Positions 9,267-18,520 are shown, counted from the stretch's first letter. The stretch is DNA of 64,000 nucleotides from Acidobacteriota bacterium (GCA_003223115.1 QHXW01000193.1:1-64000), one strand, 5' to 3'. Numbers and translations: made by a program. Notes: generated by a model from the letters alone, not told the origin.

Positions 9267-10883
9267 CTATGCAGTATTCCGCTGAGTGCCATGCTCGGCC
9301 AACTCGACGGATTTGGCCATTTTGACGGCCGGATTCTCGCGCAATTGAGCCAACACTTTTTCGGGAACTGCAGCGTCGGTGGATACCAGAGCGACGGCTT
9401 CAAGCGGTTCACCGGGCCGAGCGGGTGCGTCGCGGCGGCCGAGTGAAAAGTTGGCTATGTTGATCTGGTTGCGGCCCAGCACGGTTCCTACGTGGCCGAT
9501 AACGCCGGGCACGTCCTCATTCTTCATGAATACCAGGTGCCCGTCGAGCGTGGCTTCGCAATAGATTCCGTCCACCTGCAAGAGGCGCGGCCGATCGAGG
9601 AGCACGGCTCCTTCGACCACGGTGATGCCCGCATCGGTTTCGAGCTCGATGCGCACCGAATCGGTGTGGCCCGTGCGCGTTTCGTGCCGCTCCACGACGT
9701 GCCAACCGCGCTGCGAGGCGATTTGCATGGCATTCACCAGGTTGGCTTTCTGCCCCAGCGAGCGTTTCAGAACTCCGGCCAGTCCGGCATTCCGCAAAAG
9801 CTGTGTGTTGTAGTCCGCGATGCGGCCCAGGTAGGCGAGACGCACGGCTTTCGGGTTGCCGGTGGAGATGTGGGCCGCGAAGTTTCCCAGCTGCTCCGCC
9901 ACGGTAATGTAGGGGCCGATGGTGCGATATTGCTCAGGCGAAAGCGCCGGCATGTTCACGGCATTGATGGCAACGCCGTTTTTCAGGTACTCGACCACCT
10001 GTTCGGCGATGCGGATGCCGACGATCTCCTGGGCCTCTTCGGTGGATCCGCCGATGTGCGGAGTGGCGATGACCGAGTCGAACTTAAACAGCGGAGAGCC
10101 CGCGGCCGGCGGTTCGGGAGCGAAGACATCGAGAGCCGCCGAGGCTACTTTGCCGGATTCGAGCGCTTGGCGCAGCGCTTCCTCATCCATCAACTCGCCG
10201 CGCGCACAATTCACGACACGCACGCCCGTTTTCATCTGCGCGAAGGCCTGGCGCGAGAGCATGCGCTCGGTCTCTGGCGTGAGCGACACGTGCAAGGTGA
10301 TGTAGTCGCTGTCGGCATAAAGACCTTCGAGCGAAACCAACTCGACGCCTATATCCTTTGCCAGTTGTGAAGTCACGTAAGGATCGTGCCCGATCAAGCG
10401 CATTTCGAAAGCGCGGGCGCGCTTGACCACTTCACGGCCGGTGGAACCCAGGCCCACGATACCCAGCGTTTTGCCGCGCAGCTCATTACCCAGGAACTTC
10501 TTCTTTTCCCACTTGCCGGATTTGGTGGCGGCGTTAGCCTGCGGCACATGACGGGCCATGGCCAGCATTAATGCCACGGCGTGCTCCGCAACCGAAGCGG
10601 CGTTCCCGCCGGGAGTGTTCATGACCAGCACACCGGCGGCGGTGGCGGCGTCCAGATCCACGTTGTCCACACCAACACCTGCGCGGCCGATGACACGCAG
10701 CTTGGGAGCTTTAGCCAGAACTCCGGCATTCACCTGCACCGCGCTGCGCACCAGCAGGGCATCGGCGTCCGTCAGATGGCGCTCGTATTCTTTCGCATTG
10801 GAAACGATGACGTTCCAATCCTTTTGAGACTGTAAGAGTTCAATTCCAGCCGGCGAAAGTGGCTCGGCAATGACGATGTTCAT
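9267..10883 (-). CDS. serA: D-3-phosphoglycerate dehydrogenase
   Basis: Catalyses the NAD-dependent oxidation of 3-phosphoglycerate, the first step of serine synthesis. The 538-residue protein is the long form. The substrate-binding domain is followed by an inserted Rossmann domain ([10 protein letters not shown], 141-150) and the catalytic triad Arg228 (NCARGE), Glu257 (APEPP) and His276 (TPHIGGS). Then come an intervening ASB domain of about 130 residues and a C-terminal ACT domain ([18 protein letters not shown]) for serine feedback. It lies 33 bases downstream of the class V aminotransferase gene on the same strand. Together they cover the first two steps of the pathway. Confidence 0.96.
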   Translation of the reverse strand: MNIVIAEPLSPAGIELLQSQKDWNVIVSNAKEYERHLTDADALLVRSAVQVNAGVLAKAPKLRVIGRAGVGVDNVDLDAATAAGVLVMNTPGGNAASVAEHAVALMLAMARHVPQANAATKSGKWEKKKFLGNELRGKTLGIVGLGSTGREVVKRARAFEMRLIGHDPYVTSQLAKDIGVELVSLEGLYADSDYITLHVSLTPETERMLSRQAFAQMKTGVRVVNCARGELMDEEALRQALESGKVASAALDVFAPEPPAAGSPLFKFDSVIATPHIGGSTEEAQEIVGIRIAEQVVEYLKNGVAINAVNMPALSPEQYRTIGPYITVAEQLGNFAAHISTGNPKAVRLAYLGRIADYNTQLLRNAGLAGVLKRSLGQKANLVNAMQIASQRGWHVVERHETRTGHTDSVRIELETDAGITVVEGAVLLDRPRLLQVDGIYCEATLDGHLVFMKNEDVPGVIGHVGTVLGRNQINIANFSLGRRDAPARPGEPLEAVALVSTDAAVPEKVLAQLRENPAVKMAKSVELAEHGTQRNTA

Positions 10884-10916
10884 GTGTGTTTAGAGGCTGG
10901 CGTTTCGATACGCGAT

Positions 10917-12089
10917 TTACATGACGCTGACCGGCTGCGCCACCGCGGCCTCGGCATAAACGTGCTCCACGGCGGCCACACCGGAGCCGAACTTCACGGG
11001 ATGACCATGTGCATGCAGAATGATCTCGAGCTCCGCGATGATTGCGAACAGATCGGCAAAATCGAAATAGCCGAGGTGCGCGATGCGAAAAATCTGGCCC
11101 TTCATGGATCCCTGGCCGTTGGCGATGATGGCCCCGAAACGGTTGCGGAACTCCTTCACGATGACACTCGAATCTATGTCGCGCGGTGCTTTCACGGCGG
11201 TGACCGAGGCACTGGGTGAGTTCGGCGCGAACAGTTCCAGGCCTAATTGCCCGACCGCAGCGCGCGTGGCCCGTGCCAGCAGTTGCGCATTCTCCACCAG
11301 GTTCGACATGCCGAGTTCCTTGACATAGCAGAGAGCTTCGCCCAACGCCAGGATGACGGCGGTTGACGGGGTCCAGCTCGATTCGCCCTTGTCGCCGCTC
11401 TTTTTCTCTTTCTTCAAATCGAAATAGAAATGTGGCAGGGTGGCCGTCTCGGCGCGTTTCCAGGCCTTGGGGCTCACCGAGAGGAACGCAACTCCTGGAG
11501 GAACCATGAAGGCTTTTTGGGAACCGCCAATGACGACGTCCAGACCCCAGTCATCGATGTCGAGCGGCATGGTTCCAAGACCGGTGATGGCGTCGACGAC
11601 GAAGATTGCCTCGGTGCCTGTAACCGAGCGTCCTATGGCGCGTACGTCATGAGCGGCGCCGGTTGAGGTTTCAGACGCCTGCACGAATACGCCTTTGACC
11701 CCTGGCGTAGCGGCCAATGCCTGCCGGATGCGCTCCGGCGTCACCACATCGCCATACTCAGACTGGAGCACGGTGACATCGAGGCTATATGCCTTGGTGA
11801 TTTCAGCCCAGCGCTCGCCGAATTTCCCGGCCGAGCAGACGATGACTTTATCGCCCGGCGAAAAAAGATTCGTGACCGAGGCCTCCATGGCGCCCGTACC
11901 GGAGGCGGCAAACAGGATCACGTCATTCGAGGTTCCCATGACCTTTTTCAGATCCGCAAGCACGGATTTGTAGACGCCGCGGAAATCGTCGGTGCGGTGG
12001 TGGATGTCCGACGCCATCATCGCCCGCAGAGCCGGCGGATAGAGAGGGGTGGGGCCCGGAGTCAGTAAACGCTGTTTCTTAATATGCAT
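10917..12089 (-). CDS. Class V PLP-dependent aminotransferase (serine-pyruvate / alanine-glyoxylate type)
   Basis: A 390-residue cytoplasmic fold-type I transaminase. It begins LLTPGPTPLYPP, the usual opening of alanine-glyoxylate/serine-pyruvate aminotransferases. It has a phosphate-binding SGTGAMEA loop (63-70), Asp in VVDAITG (about 166), and the PLP-binding Lys192 in GGSQKAF. It is immediately upstream of serA, an arrangement known from other phyla, where this family acts as the phosphohydroxypyruvate transaminase in place of SerC. Serine synthesis is therefore the likely role here; glyoxylate transamination is the alternative. No Shine-Dalgarno is obvious before the ATG at 12089. Confidence 0.9.
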   Translation of the reverse strand: MHIKKQRLLTPGPTPLYPPALRAMMASDIHHRTDDFRGVYKSVLADLKKVMGTSNDVILFAASGTGAMEASVTNLFSPGDKVIVCSAGKFGERWAEITKAYSLDVTVLQSEYGDVVTPERIRQALAATPGVKGVFVQASETSTGAAHDVRAIGRSVTGTEAIFVVDAITGLGTMPLDIDDWGLDVVIGGSQKAFMVPPGVAFLSVSPKAWKRAETATLPHFYFDLKKEKKSGDKGESSWTPSTAVILALGEALCYVKELGMSNLVENAQLLARATRAAVGQLGLELFAPNSPSASVTAVKAPRDIDSSVIVKEFRNRFGAIIANGQGSMKGQIFRIAHLGYFDFADLFAIIAELEIILHAHGHPVKFGSGVAAVEHVYAEAAVAQPVSVM

Positions 12090-12195
12090 GATGGAGACTG
12101 TTTTTCAGGATAGCAGACGTCACGCGAGGCCGAAAAATACTGAAACCGGAAGGGGTGAACGAAGTCATTTAAAAAAAAGATAATATCGTCCGAGG

Positions 12196-12537
12196 CTAGC
12201 GCAGGGCTTCGCCCCTTTTGCGAGACCTGCGGGTTTGTGAGAACCCACAATCGCGAGTCACCCGCCGCTTGTGATCACAAGCGCTTGAGAAAACTAACAC
12301 CTTCCCGCGCTAGCGTGTTACCAGATAGTCGAATAGAGACCAGGCGCTTGCCGTGCTATTCATCGAAGGGTGCCCTGTTTGCCAAAACCATGGAACGCGC
12401 CGTGCCGCGAAGCTATTTTGCGGAACGAACCAGAACGAACCCAAATCCCGGTTCCGGACACCTCCGACGGCTACAAGAAGCCGAGATTGTTCTCGCAAAC
12501 CCGCAGGCCTCGCAAAAGCGGCGAAGCCCTGCGCTAC
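12196..12537. repeat. Candidate mobile element: 49-bp imperfect inverted repeats (45/49) bounding 342 bp
   Basis: The left arm (12196-12244, starting CTAGCGCAGGGCTTCG) is the reverse complement of the right arm (12489-12537, ending GCCCTGCGCTAC), with four mismatches in 49 bases. The 244-bp interior has no recognisable gene. The size and long ends fit a non-autonomous transposable element or a palindromic dispersed repeat. In a transcript the arms would form a very long stem upstream of the permease gene. No target duplication was identified. Confidence 0.55.
12266..12283. promoter_or_regulatory. 18-bp perfect palindrome, possible operator
   Basis: CGCTTGTGATCACAAGCG reads identically on both strands, inside the inverted-repeat element. 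It is long enough to be a dimeric regulator site. Nothing in the sequence identifies the protein, and it may simply be internal structure of the repeat element. Confidence 0.3.
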
Positions 12538-12607
12538 AAACGGGAAGCTGGAACCGGTATTTTCCGCAAATCGGGTAACTTTTTTCCGGACCGAAAGTAT
12601 AAGGAAC

Positions 12608-15109
12608 ATGGGCATGTTCCTGCAGGACCTGCGCTATGCCTTTCGGATACTGGCGAGATCTCGGCTATTCGCCTCGGTGGCCGTGCTGTCGCTCGCGCTC
12701 GGGATTGGCGCGAACGCCGCCATCTTTACGCTGATCGATCAACTGATCCTGCAGCTTCTGGCGGTCAAGAATCCGGAGCAACTGATTTTATTGACGGCCC
12801 ACGGGCACCATTACGGCAGCAACAGCGGCTCGAACGCGCTCTCTTATCCGATGTACCAGGATTTCCGCGACAAGAACCAGGTCTTCAGCGGGATGTTCTG
12901 CCGCAACGGCATCACGCTGAGCCTCAATTTCGAAGGAAGGACGGAACTGGTGGCGGGCGAGATGGTTTCCGGAAACTACTTTCCGGTGTTGGGAGTGGGT
13001 GCCGCGGTGGGACGCATGTTCACGGCCTCGGACGATTTGATTCAGGGCGGCCATCCGCTGGCGGTGCTCAGCTACCGGTATTGGAAAACGCGTTTTGCCG
13101 GCGACCGGAATGTCATCGGCAAGAAGATGGTGGTGAACGGCTACCCGATGACGGTTATCGGGGTGAGTCAAGCAGGTTTTGACGGCGTGGAGCCAGGATA
13201 TGCGCCGCAGGTTCGCATCCCCATTACGATGCAGGACGAATTGCCGCGGGGTCCGTATCCGCAGTTGAACAACCGGCGCCGCCGGTTCATTCAGGTGTTC
13301 GGAAGGCTGAAGTCCGGTATGACAGCGGAGCGGGCGAAGGCTGGATTGCAGCCGCTTTTCCATCAGATGCTGCAGATGGAGGTGCAGCAGCCGGCCTTTG
13401 CGAAGGCTCCTGAATACAACAAACAAGAGTTCTTAAAGATGTGGATGGATGTGCTGCCGGCATCCAAGGGCCGTTCCCAGTTGCGGAATCAGTTCGAAAA
13501 GCCGTTGCTGGCCCTGATGGCGATTGTGGCGCTGGTTCTTTTGATCGCGTGTTCGAACCTGGCGAACCTTCTGCTTGCGCGCGCGTCGTCGCGGCAAAAA
13601 GAAATCGCGGTGCGGCTGGCTTTGGGGGCGAGCAGACGAGGGCTGGTGGGCCAACTGCTGGTGGAGAGTGTTCTGATCTCCGCGATAGGCGGCGCCGCTG
13701 GTCTAGGGCTCGCGACATTGATGGACCAGGCGCTGATCGGATTTCTGCCCGCGGGCACTACGCCATTCACGCTCTCGGGCACGCCGGACTGGCGAGTGCT
13801 GGGTTTCACGGTGGTGATTTCGCTTGCGACCGGCGTGATCTTCGGACTGGTGCCGGCCCTGCAGGCGACGCGGCCTCAACTGGCCTCTACATTGAAGGAC
13901 GAAGCGGGAGCTGTGGTAGGCGGCACGTCGGTGGGTCTCCGAAAAGGTCTGGTGGTGGCGCAGGTGGCGCTCTCGCTACTGTTGCTGATTGGTGCGGGGC
14001 TTTTCATTCAGAGCCTGAAGAACCTGAAAGATCTCAATCCAGGCTTCGAAACGAAAAATCTGTTGACGTTCAACGTCGAGCCGACGCTCAGCGGGCAGAA
14101 ACAGGAGCGGTCATCGCAATATTACCGGCAATTGATGGAGCGGTTGAAAGGGCTGCCGGGCGTGACTTCCGCCGCCCTTGCCGTGATTCCGCTGCTGTCT
14201 GACAACGAGTGGGACAACTGGGTGACGATCGAAGGCTATACCGCGAAACGAGGGGAAATCCCGGACCTTTACATGCAGTTCGCATCACCCGGCTTTTTCG
14301 AAACGCTGAAAATTCCTATTCTGTTGGGGCGCGATTTCACGATCCAAGACGCAAAAGGAGCTGCCAAGGTCGGGATCGTGAACCAGAAAATGGCGCAGCG
14401 CTATTTCGGCAACGCGAATCCGATTGGACGACACGTGGGCATGGGAATCGATCCGGGGACGAAGCTGGACATTGAAATCGTGGGTGTGGCGGCAGACACG
14501 AAATACGAGAGCATGCGGGCGGAAGTCCCGTACGAACTCTACGTCCCCTACGTGCAGCAGGACTTCGTCCTGGGAATGTCTGTCTATGTGCGGACACGCG
14601 GCAACCCGGCGAATCTGTTTTCCACGGTGCGACAGACGGTCCGGAAAGTGGATGCGAGCGTGCCGATGTATGAAATGCGCACGCTGGAGCAACAGACGGA
14701 GGTTTCGCTGGTGACAGAACGGCTGATGGCCACGCTGTCGACGGTATTCGGCGCTCTGGCCACGCTGCTCGCTTCCATGGGGCTATACGGCGTGATGGCC
14801 TACATGGTGGCGCGGCGCACGCGGGAGATCGGGATTCGCATGGCGCTCGGAGCCGCCAGGAATTCGGTGCTGTGGCTGGTGATGCGCGAGGTGCTGCTTC
14901 TGGCGGCGATTGGTCTCACCATCGGGCTCGGATCAGCGTGGGGGCTCACGCGACTGGTGGAGGCGCAGTTGTTCGGCATCAAACCATTTGATGCGCTGAC
15001 GATGGCCTTGGCCACCGTCGGGATTGCGTCGGTGGCAATGTTGGCAGGTTACCTTCCGGCGCGACGAGCTTCGGGAGTGGACCCCATGCACGCGCTGCGC
15101 TTCGAATAA
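12608..15109 (+). CDS. Long orphan ABC permease (ADOP/MacB-FtsX type)
   Basis: An 833-residue inner-membrane protein. A TM helix near the N-terminus (RLFASVAVLSLALGIGANAA) precedes a MacB-like periplasmic domain. The first FtsX block (LLALMAIVALVLLIACSNLA) with ARASSRQKEIAVRLALGASR follows, then a second periplasmic domain and a second FtsX block with RRTREIGIRMALGAARNSV, ending VDPMHALRFE. The duplicated permease without its own ATPase is the long orphan type common in Acidobacteriota; substrate and ATPase partner are unknown. ATG at 12608 is chosen (MGMFLQDLRYAFRIL) with AAGG just upstream. The start codon lies inside the inverted repeat GGAACATG-GG-CATGTTCC, which could hinder initiation. 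This copy is intact, unlike the one at 38.6-41.0 kb. Confidence 0.9.
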   Translation: MGMFLQDLRYAFRILARSRLFASVAVLSLALGIGANAAIFTLIDQLILQLLAVKNPEQLILLTAHGHHYGSNSGSNALSYPMYQDFRDKNQVFSGMFCRNGITLSLNFEGRTELVAGEMVSGNYFPVLGVGAAVGRMFTASDDLIQGGHPLAVLSYRYWKTRFAGDRNVIGKKMVVNGYPMTVIGVSQAGFDGVEPGYAPQVRIPITMQDELPRGPYPQLNNRRRRFIQVFGRLKSGMTAERAKAGLQPLFHQMLQMEVQQPAFAKAPEYNKQEFLKMWMDVLPASKGRSQLRNQFEKPLLALMAIVALVLLIACSNLANLLLARASSRQKEIAVRLALGASRRGLVGQLLVESVLISAIGGAAGLGLATLMDQALIGFLPAGTTPFTLSGTPDWRVLGFTVVISLATGVIFGLVPALQATRPQLASTLKDEAGAVVGGTSVGLRKGLVVAQVALSLLLLIGAGLFIQSLKNLKDLNPGFETKNLLTFNVEPTLSGQKQERSSQYYRQLMERLKGLPGVTSAALAVIPLLSDNEWDNWVTIEGYTAKRGEIPDLYMQFASPGFFETLKIPILLGRDFTIQDAKGAAKVGIVNQKMAQRYFGNANPIGRHVGMGIDPGTKLDIEIVGVAADTKYESMRAEVPYELYVPYVQQDFVLGMSVYVRTRGNPANLFSTVRQTVRKVDASVPMYEMRTLEQQTEVSLVTERLMATLSTVFGALATLLASMGLYGVMAYMVARRTREIGIRMALGAARNSVLWLVMREVLLLAAIGLTIGLGSAWGLTRLVEAQLFGIKPFDALTMALATVGIASVAMLAGYLPARRASGVDPMHALRFE

Positions 15110-15241
15110 GGCTGCACGCGGACTGTGTCCGGCATGAACTGGAGTGGCCGCGTTGCGCTCATCGCTGGCCGCAAGGACGAGCGGGTCCTATTGTTCCTGA
15201 AGGCCTGGCCACATTCTTCGGTGCTCAGCTTTTCATCGTAG

Positions 15242-15520
15242 TTAGTGTCGAGTTTTCTGAGCGAGGAGCATCAGCGATTTCGGAGCAGTACTCATCGCGG
15301 CGATGCCTTCGCGGATTGCGGTGGTGAGCCCGTCGACTGCGCAATTGGCGCCCAAGCGGAGCAAACCACCGAGACCTCGCGTTTGTGCAACCTCGCGGCA
15401 GCGGTCCGTGAAAATCTGTGCCATCTCGCGGCCGAAGCGCCGCCGAAAATCCGGCGGATAAGTGTAGAGCAGGACGCGATAAGCGCGGGAGAACCAGCGC
15501 ACCAAAGACGAGTGTGGCAT
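15242..15520 (-). CDS. Small conserved protein linked to PadR/permease loci
   Basis: A 92-residue protein starting MPHSSLVRWFSRAYRVLLYT. The stretch YPPDFRRRFGREMAQIFTDR resembles the short arginine-rich N-terminal extension often seen fused to, or beside, acidobacterial orphan permeases. The ATG overlaps the padR stop codon by one base (TGATG), so it is translationally coupled to padR. It may be an accessory piece of the neighbouring permease system. The C-terminal half (TTAIREGIAAMSTAPKSLML) has no recognised motif. Function unknown; expression is supported only by the coupling and the family resemblance. Confidence 0.6.
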   Translation of the reverse strand: MPHSSLVRWFSRAYRVLLYTYPPDFRRRFGREMAQIFTDRCREVAQTRGLGGLLRLGANCAVDGLTTAIREGIAAMSTAPKSLMLLAQKTRH

Positions 15521-15903
15521 CACGCTTTTCCTTCGGCCATGCCGGCTTTTCCACGACCGACGAGCCGCCTGGCTCTCGCCGCTGCGACGGCACTCGCCAG
15601 ACGTTGCGCTTCAGCACGAGCCGCGCGTTGACCCAGCTCTGTCATGCGGTAATATCGGCGCCGCTGGTCATCCAGGGCGGGGTCAGGACGCTCATCAGAT
15701 TCTTCGATCAGGGCCGCGGCCAACATGCGTTTCAGGCAACCGTAAAGGGTGCCGGGGCCGAGCTGAAGAGCACCGTTGGTCTGCTCTCGGACGTCCTGCA
15801 TGATGCCGTAGCCGTGCCGTTCCTCGCCGGCCAACGCGAGCAGCATATGAAACACCGGCTGGGTAAGCGGTAACACATCCTGGAGACTTTGAGTTCGGCT
15901 CAT
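15520..15903 (-). CDS. PadR-family transcriptional regulator
   Basis: A 127-residue winged-helix repressor. The N-terminal PadR domain contains FHMLLALAGEERHGYGIMQD and the wing region GPGTLYGCLKRMLAAALIEE, then RRRYYRMTELGQRA and a short alanine/arginine-rich C-terminal helix. It matches the class of small PadR proteins that sit next to acidobacterial permeases and usually repress them and themselves. The start codon at 15903 is almost directly preceded by a palindrome overlapping its own promoter, so autoregulation is likely. The leader is only about 10-15 bases and carries at most a weak GGA. Confidence 0.93.
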   Translation of the reverse strand: MSRTQSLQDVLPLTQPVFHMLLALAGEERHGYGIMQDVREQTNGALQLGPGTLYGCLKRMLAAALIEESDERPDPALDDQRRRYYRMTELGQRAARAEAQRLASAVAAARARRLVGRGKAGMAEGKA

Positions 15904-15949
15904 ATATATCCGTTACGGATATATTAGGCCGGTTGGTCCGCCGCGTCAA
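15904..15949 (-). promoter_or_regulatory. padR promoter with overlapping 21-bp palindromic operator
   Basis: On the minus strand, TTGACG (15949-15944) and TAATAT (15926-15921) are 17 bases apart. A palindrome with 10-bp arms (ATATATCCGT and ACGGATATAT around one central base, 15904-15924) overlaps the -10 box and the predicted start site, and ends at the ATG. This AT-ended dyad is what a PadR dimer would be expected to bind. Binding is inferred, not shown. Confidence 0.75.
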
Positions 15950-16055
15950 CCCGCATCGCGAAGAACATACGGGGGCGGCATCTAGCACGAGCAGGCGCTT
16001 GTCCACTGTTTTCTCTGCAAGATAGCGGGGGAGTTGACTAGAATAGCAATCATCT

Positions 16056-16502
16056 ATGGCGTTAATGGAACAGGTTCAGACCGATATGGTGGCTGCCATG
16101 AAGGCCCGGGAAGAGGCGCGGCTGAGCGCGCTGCGCATGATCAAGGCGGCGCTGCAAAAACATCAGGTGGACTCGATGAAGCCGCTGGATGAAGCGGGTG
16201 AACAGCAGATTTTGCAACAACTGGTCAAGCAGCGGACTGATGCCGCGGAGATGTTCCGCAAAGGCGGGCGCCCGGAGCAAGCCGAAAAAGAAGAGGCCGA
16301 GCGGGTGCTGATCGAAAGCTACATGCCTGTGGAGGCAACTGAGGACGAGATTGGACAAGCGATCGACGCCGCTCTCGCGGAAACCGGCGCGACATCGCTC
16401 AAGCAGATGGGGTTGGTGATGAAGGCCGCGCAAGTCAAACTGGCGGGAAAACGCGCGGACGGAAAAGCTCTGAGTGAAAACGTGAGATCACGGCTGCAAT
16501 GA
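16056..16502 (+). CDS. yqeY: GatB/YqeY domain-containing protein
   Basis: A 148-residue all-helical cytoplasmic protein. The pattern is AMKAREEARLSALRMIKAAL near the N-terminus, MFRKGGRPEQAEKEEAE in the middle, and GLVMKAAQVKLAGKRADGKA at the C-terminus. This is the stand-alone YqeY form of the tRNA-binding tail domain of amidotransferase GatB. Its exact role is unsettled, but it is thought to act on or with tRNA. Its stop codon overlaps the start of the OPT transporter gene (ATGA), so the two are co-transcribed. The Shine-Dalgarno before the ATG is weak. Confidence 0.9.
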   Translation: MALMEQVQTDMVAAMKAREEARLSALRMIKAALQKHQVDSMKPLDEAGEQQILQQLVKQRTDAAEMFRKGGRPEQAEKEEAERVLIESYMPVEATEDEIGQAIDAALAETGATSLKQMGLVMKAAQVKLAGKRADGKALSENVRSRLQ

Positions 16503-18520
16503 CACCTCCCGATACCGAGCGGCGGCACAAACCATTCGTCCCCGAAGGCATGCAGATGTCGGAGTTCACGATGCGTGCGCTGTTCATCGGGTTGGTGATG
16601 ACCATTGTCCTGGGTGCGGCGAACGCATACCTGGGCCTGAGGGCGGGCCAAACGATTGCTGCTACGTACCCGGCGGCAGTTATCGGCATGGCGGTTCTGC
16701 GCGCGTTCAAAGGATCGATTCTCGAGGAAAACATTGCGCGCACGGCGGGCTCAATCGGAGAGTCCGTGGCAGCAGGCGCGATTTTCACGGTACCTGCGTT
16801 CGTCATTGCGAAGGTGTGGCCGTCATTCAGCCCGGCGGACGCGTATTGGAAGTCGACCGTTTTGATGACCACTGGCGGAGTGCTGGGAGTTCTGTTCTGC
16901 TCGTTAGTGCGGCGGGTATTGGTGGAAGATCCCGAGTTGCCGTTTCCGGAATCGGTGGCGGCGGGCGAAATTCACAAGGCCGGGCAGCGCGGCGCGCACG
17001 GCGCGAAGTATCTTTTCTGGAACATGGGTTTCGGCGGGTTGGTGTACATGCTCAGCGCGCTGGGCCTGTTTGCGACGGACCGGAATTTCTCGGTGGCGGT
17101 AGGCGAACTGGGCAAGAGCAAGCTGCGGCTTTCTACCGGTGGTGGCCAGGCTCTGGGCGTGGGCGGCATCAGTACATGGTCGGGGCCGACGATCAGCCCG
17201 GCGTATTTTGGCGTGGGATACATCATCGGACCGGAGCTGGCGTCGATCAACTTCTCGGGCAGCGTGCTGGCATGGGGGTTGTTGATTCCACTGCTGGTGT
17301 ATTTCCTTGGGCCGGAGTTGCAGACCCTGCTGCCGCCGGAAGCGACGGCCGATTCGGGAGCCTGGGGGGGGCTGGCGACGGGTGTCTGGCGGTTCATCGT
17401 GCGACCGATCGCGGTGGGCGGCATGCTGTTCGGGTCGATCTACACGCTGTTTCGCATGCGCAAAGCGCTGACCGAAGGGCTGTTGCGGGCGTTTGCGGAA
17501 TTTCGCGGCACAGTGAGTCCAGGTCAAGCCACGCGCACGGAACGGTACATGAGCTCGAAAGTGGTTCTATGGCTGATCTTCGTGGTGTTTCTATTCATGA
17601 TCGGGCTATACACCTATTTTTCAGGACACGTAACGAGCGGAATCGTAGCGGCGGTGGTGATGCTGGTTGTCGGCTTTTTCTTTGCGACGGTGTCGGGGTA
17701 CCTGGTAGGAGTGATCGGGTCCTCGAACAATCCGATTTCCGGGCTGACGCTCTCGACCATCATTGTTGCGGCGCTGCTGATGCTGGCGCTTGGAGTTTCG
17801 GGAACGGGCGGGGTGCTGGCGGTGCTGGGCGTGGCGGCGGTAGTGTGCGTCTCATCGGCGGTAGCGGGCGAGCTGTTGCAGGATTTCAAGGTCGGCTACA
17901 TTCTCGGAGGAACGCCGCGATCAATTCAGATTGTGGAGCTGATCGCGGTCATCGCCGCAAGCCTGGTGATGTACTTTCCGCTGATGGTGCTGGATCGTGG
18001 CATGGGCGGTTTCGGCAGCGTGAAGCTTCCGGCGCCGCAAGCCGGTCTGATGGCGTATTTGGCGCAGGGCATTGTAGGTGGCGAAATGGCGTGGCCGCTT
18101 GTGATGGTGGGGGTGCTCATGGGATTCGCGCTGGTGCTGGTACGCGTCAAGAGCCCCATGCTGGTAGCGATCGGGATGTACCTGCCGCTGGGGACGGTGT
18201 TCGCGATTTTCGTGGGCGGCATGATGCGCTGGGTAACGGACACGCTGAGCCAGCGGCGCGGGCACAACGCGGCGCAGCGGGCGCGGGTGGATAATGTGGG
18301 CGTGCTGGCGGCCTCGGGGATGATCGCGGGGGAAGCGCTACTGGGGCTTGTCACCGCGACCTTCAACTTTTTAGAGAAGCCTTTGCCGCAGTTGTTTGCA
18401 AGTCCCTCTTATTGGGTTGGTCTCGCGGTGATGGCGCTGATCTCATCCGTGCTGGTGAAATATCCGCTGAGCAGCGCGGGCAGTCCGGACGAGCCGGCGC
18501 CGCCCACGGCGATGATGTAG
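16499..18520 (+). CDS. OPT-family oligopeptide/metal-chelate transporter
   Basis: A 673-residue inner-membrane protein with about 15-16 hydrophobic segments. It begins with a short polar tail (MTPPDTERRHKPFVPEGMQM), then the first helices (FTMRALFIGLVMTIVLGAAN, AYLGLRAGQTIAA). It carries the bacterial OPT pattern GVGYIIGPELASINFSGSV and GVIGSSNNPISGLTLSTIIV, the latter a conserved substrate-path segment. Members import oligopeptides or metal chelates using the proton gradient; substrate cannot be told. The start overlaps yqeY by four bases. Confidence 0.92.
   Translation: MTPPDTERRHKPFVPEGMQMSEFTMRALFIGLVMTIVLGAANAYLGLRAGQTIAATYPAAVIGMAVLRAFKGSILEENIARTAGSIGESVAAGAIFTVPAFVIAKVWPSFSPADAYWKSTVLMTTGGVLGVLFCSLVRRVLVEDPELPFPESVAAGEIHKAGQRGAHGAKYLFWNMGFGGLVYMLSALGLFATDRNFSVAVGELGKSKLRLSTGGGQALGVGGISTWSGPTISPAYFGVGYIIGPELASINFSGSVLAWGLLIPLLVYFLGPELQTLLPPEATADSGAWGGLATGVWRFIVRPIAVGGMLFGSIYTLFRMRKALTEGLLRAFAEFRGTVSPGQATRTERYMSSKVVLWLIFVVFLFMIGLYTYFSGHVTSGIVAAVVMLVVGFFFATVSGYLVGVIGSSNNPISGLTLSTIIVAALLMLALGVSGTGGVLAVLGVAAVVCVSSAVAGELLQDFKVGYILGGTPRSIQIVELIAVIAASLVMYFPLMVLDRGMGGFGSVKLPAPQAGLMAYLAQGIVGGEMAWPLVMVGVLMGFALVLVRVKSPMLVAIGMYLPLGTVFAIFVGGMMRWVTDTLSQRRGHNAAQRARVDNVGVLAASGMIAGEALLGLVTATFNFLEKPLPQLFASPSYWVGLAVMALISSVLVKYPLSSAGSPDEPAPPTAMM

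Larger units (their letters stand above)
12090..12607. other. 518-bp intergenic region holding an inverted-repeat element
   Basis: This spacer separates the divergent aminotransferase and permease genes. It holds the 49-bp inverted repeat pair and an 18-bp palindrome, listed separately. Frames open across it in both directions, but none has codon structure or similarity that I recognise. An apparent N-terminal extension of the permease frame back to 12353 runs through the repeat and is not believed. Confidence 0.5.

Noticed and set aside
12353-12607. N-terminal extension of the orphan permease
   Set aside because: It reads through the 49-bp inverted repeat, has no family similarity, and the family start MFLQDLRYAFRIL with AAGG lies at 12608.
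15225-15617. Alternative 130-codon minus frame overlapping padR and the small protein
   Set aside because: Proline/arginine-rich shadow. The padR frame and its coupled small gene explain the region.
16816-18294. Plus-strand frame of 492 codons inside the OPT gene
   Set aside because: It is a shifted frame of the transporter with Gly/Arg-rich low-complexity sequence and no start signal.
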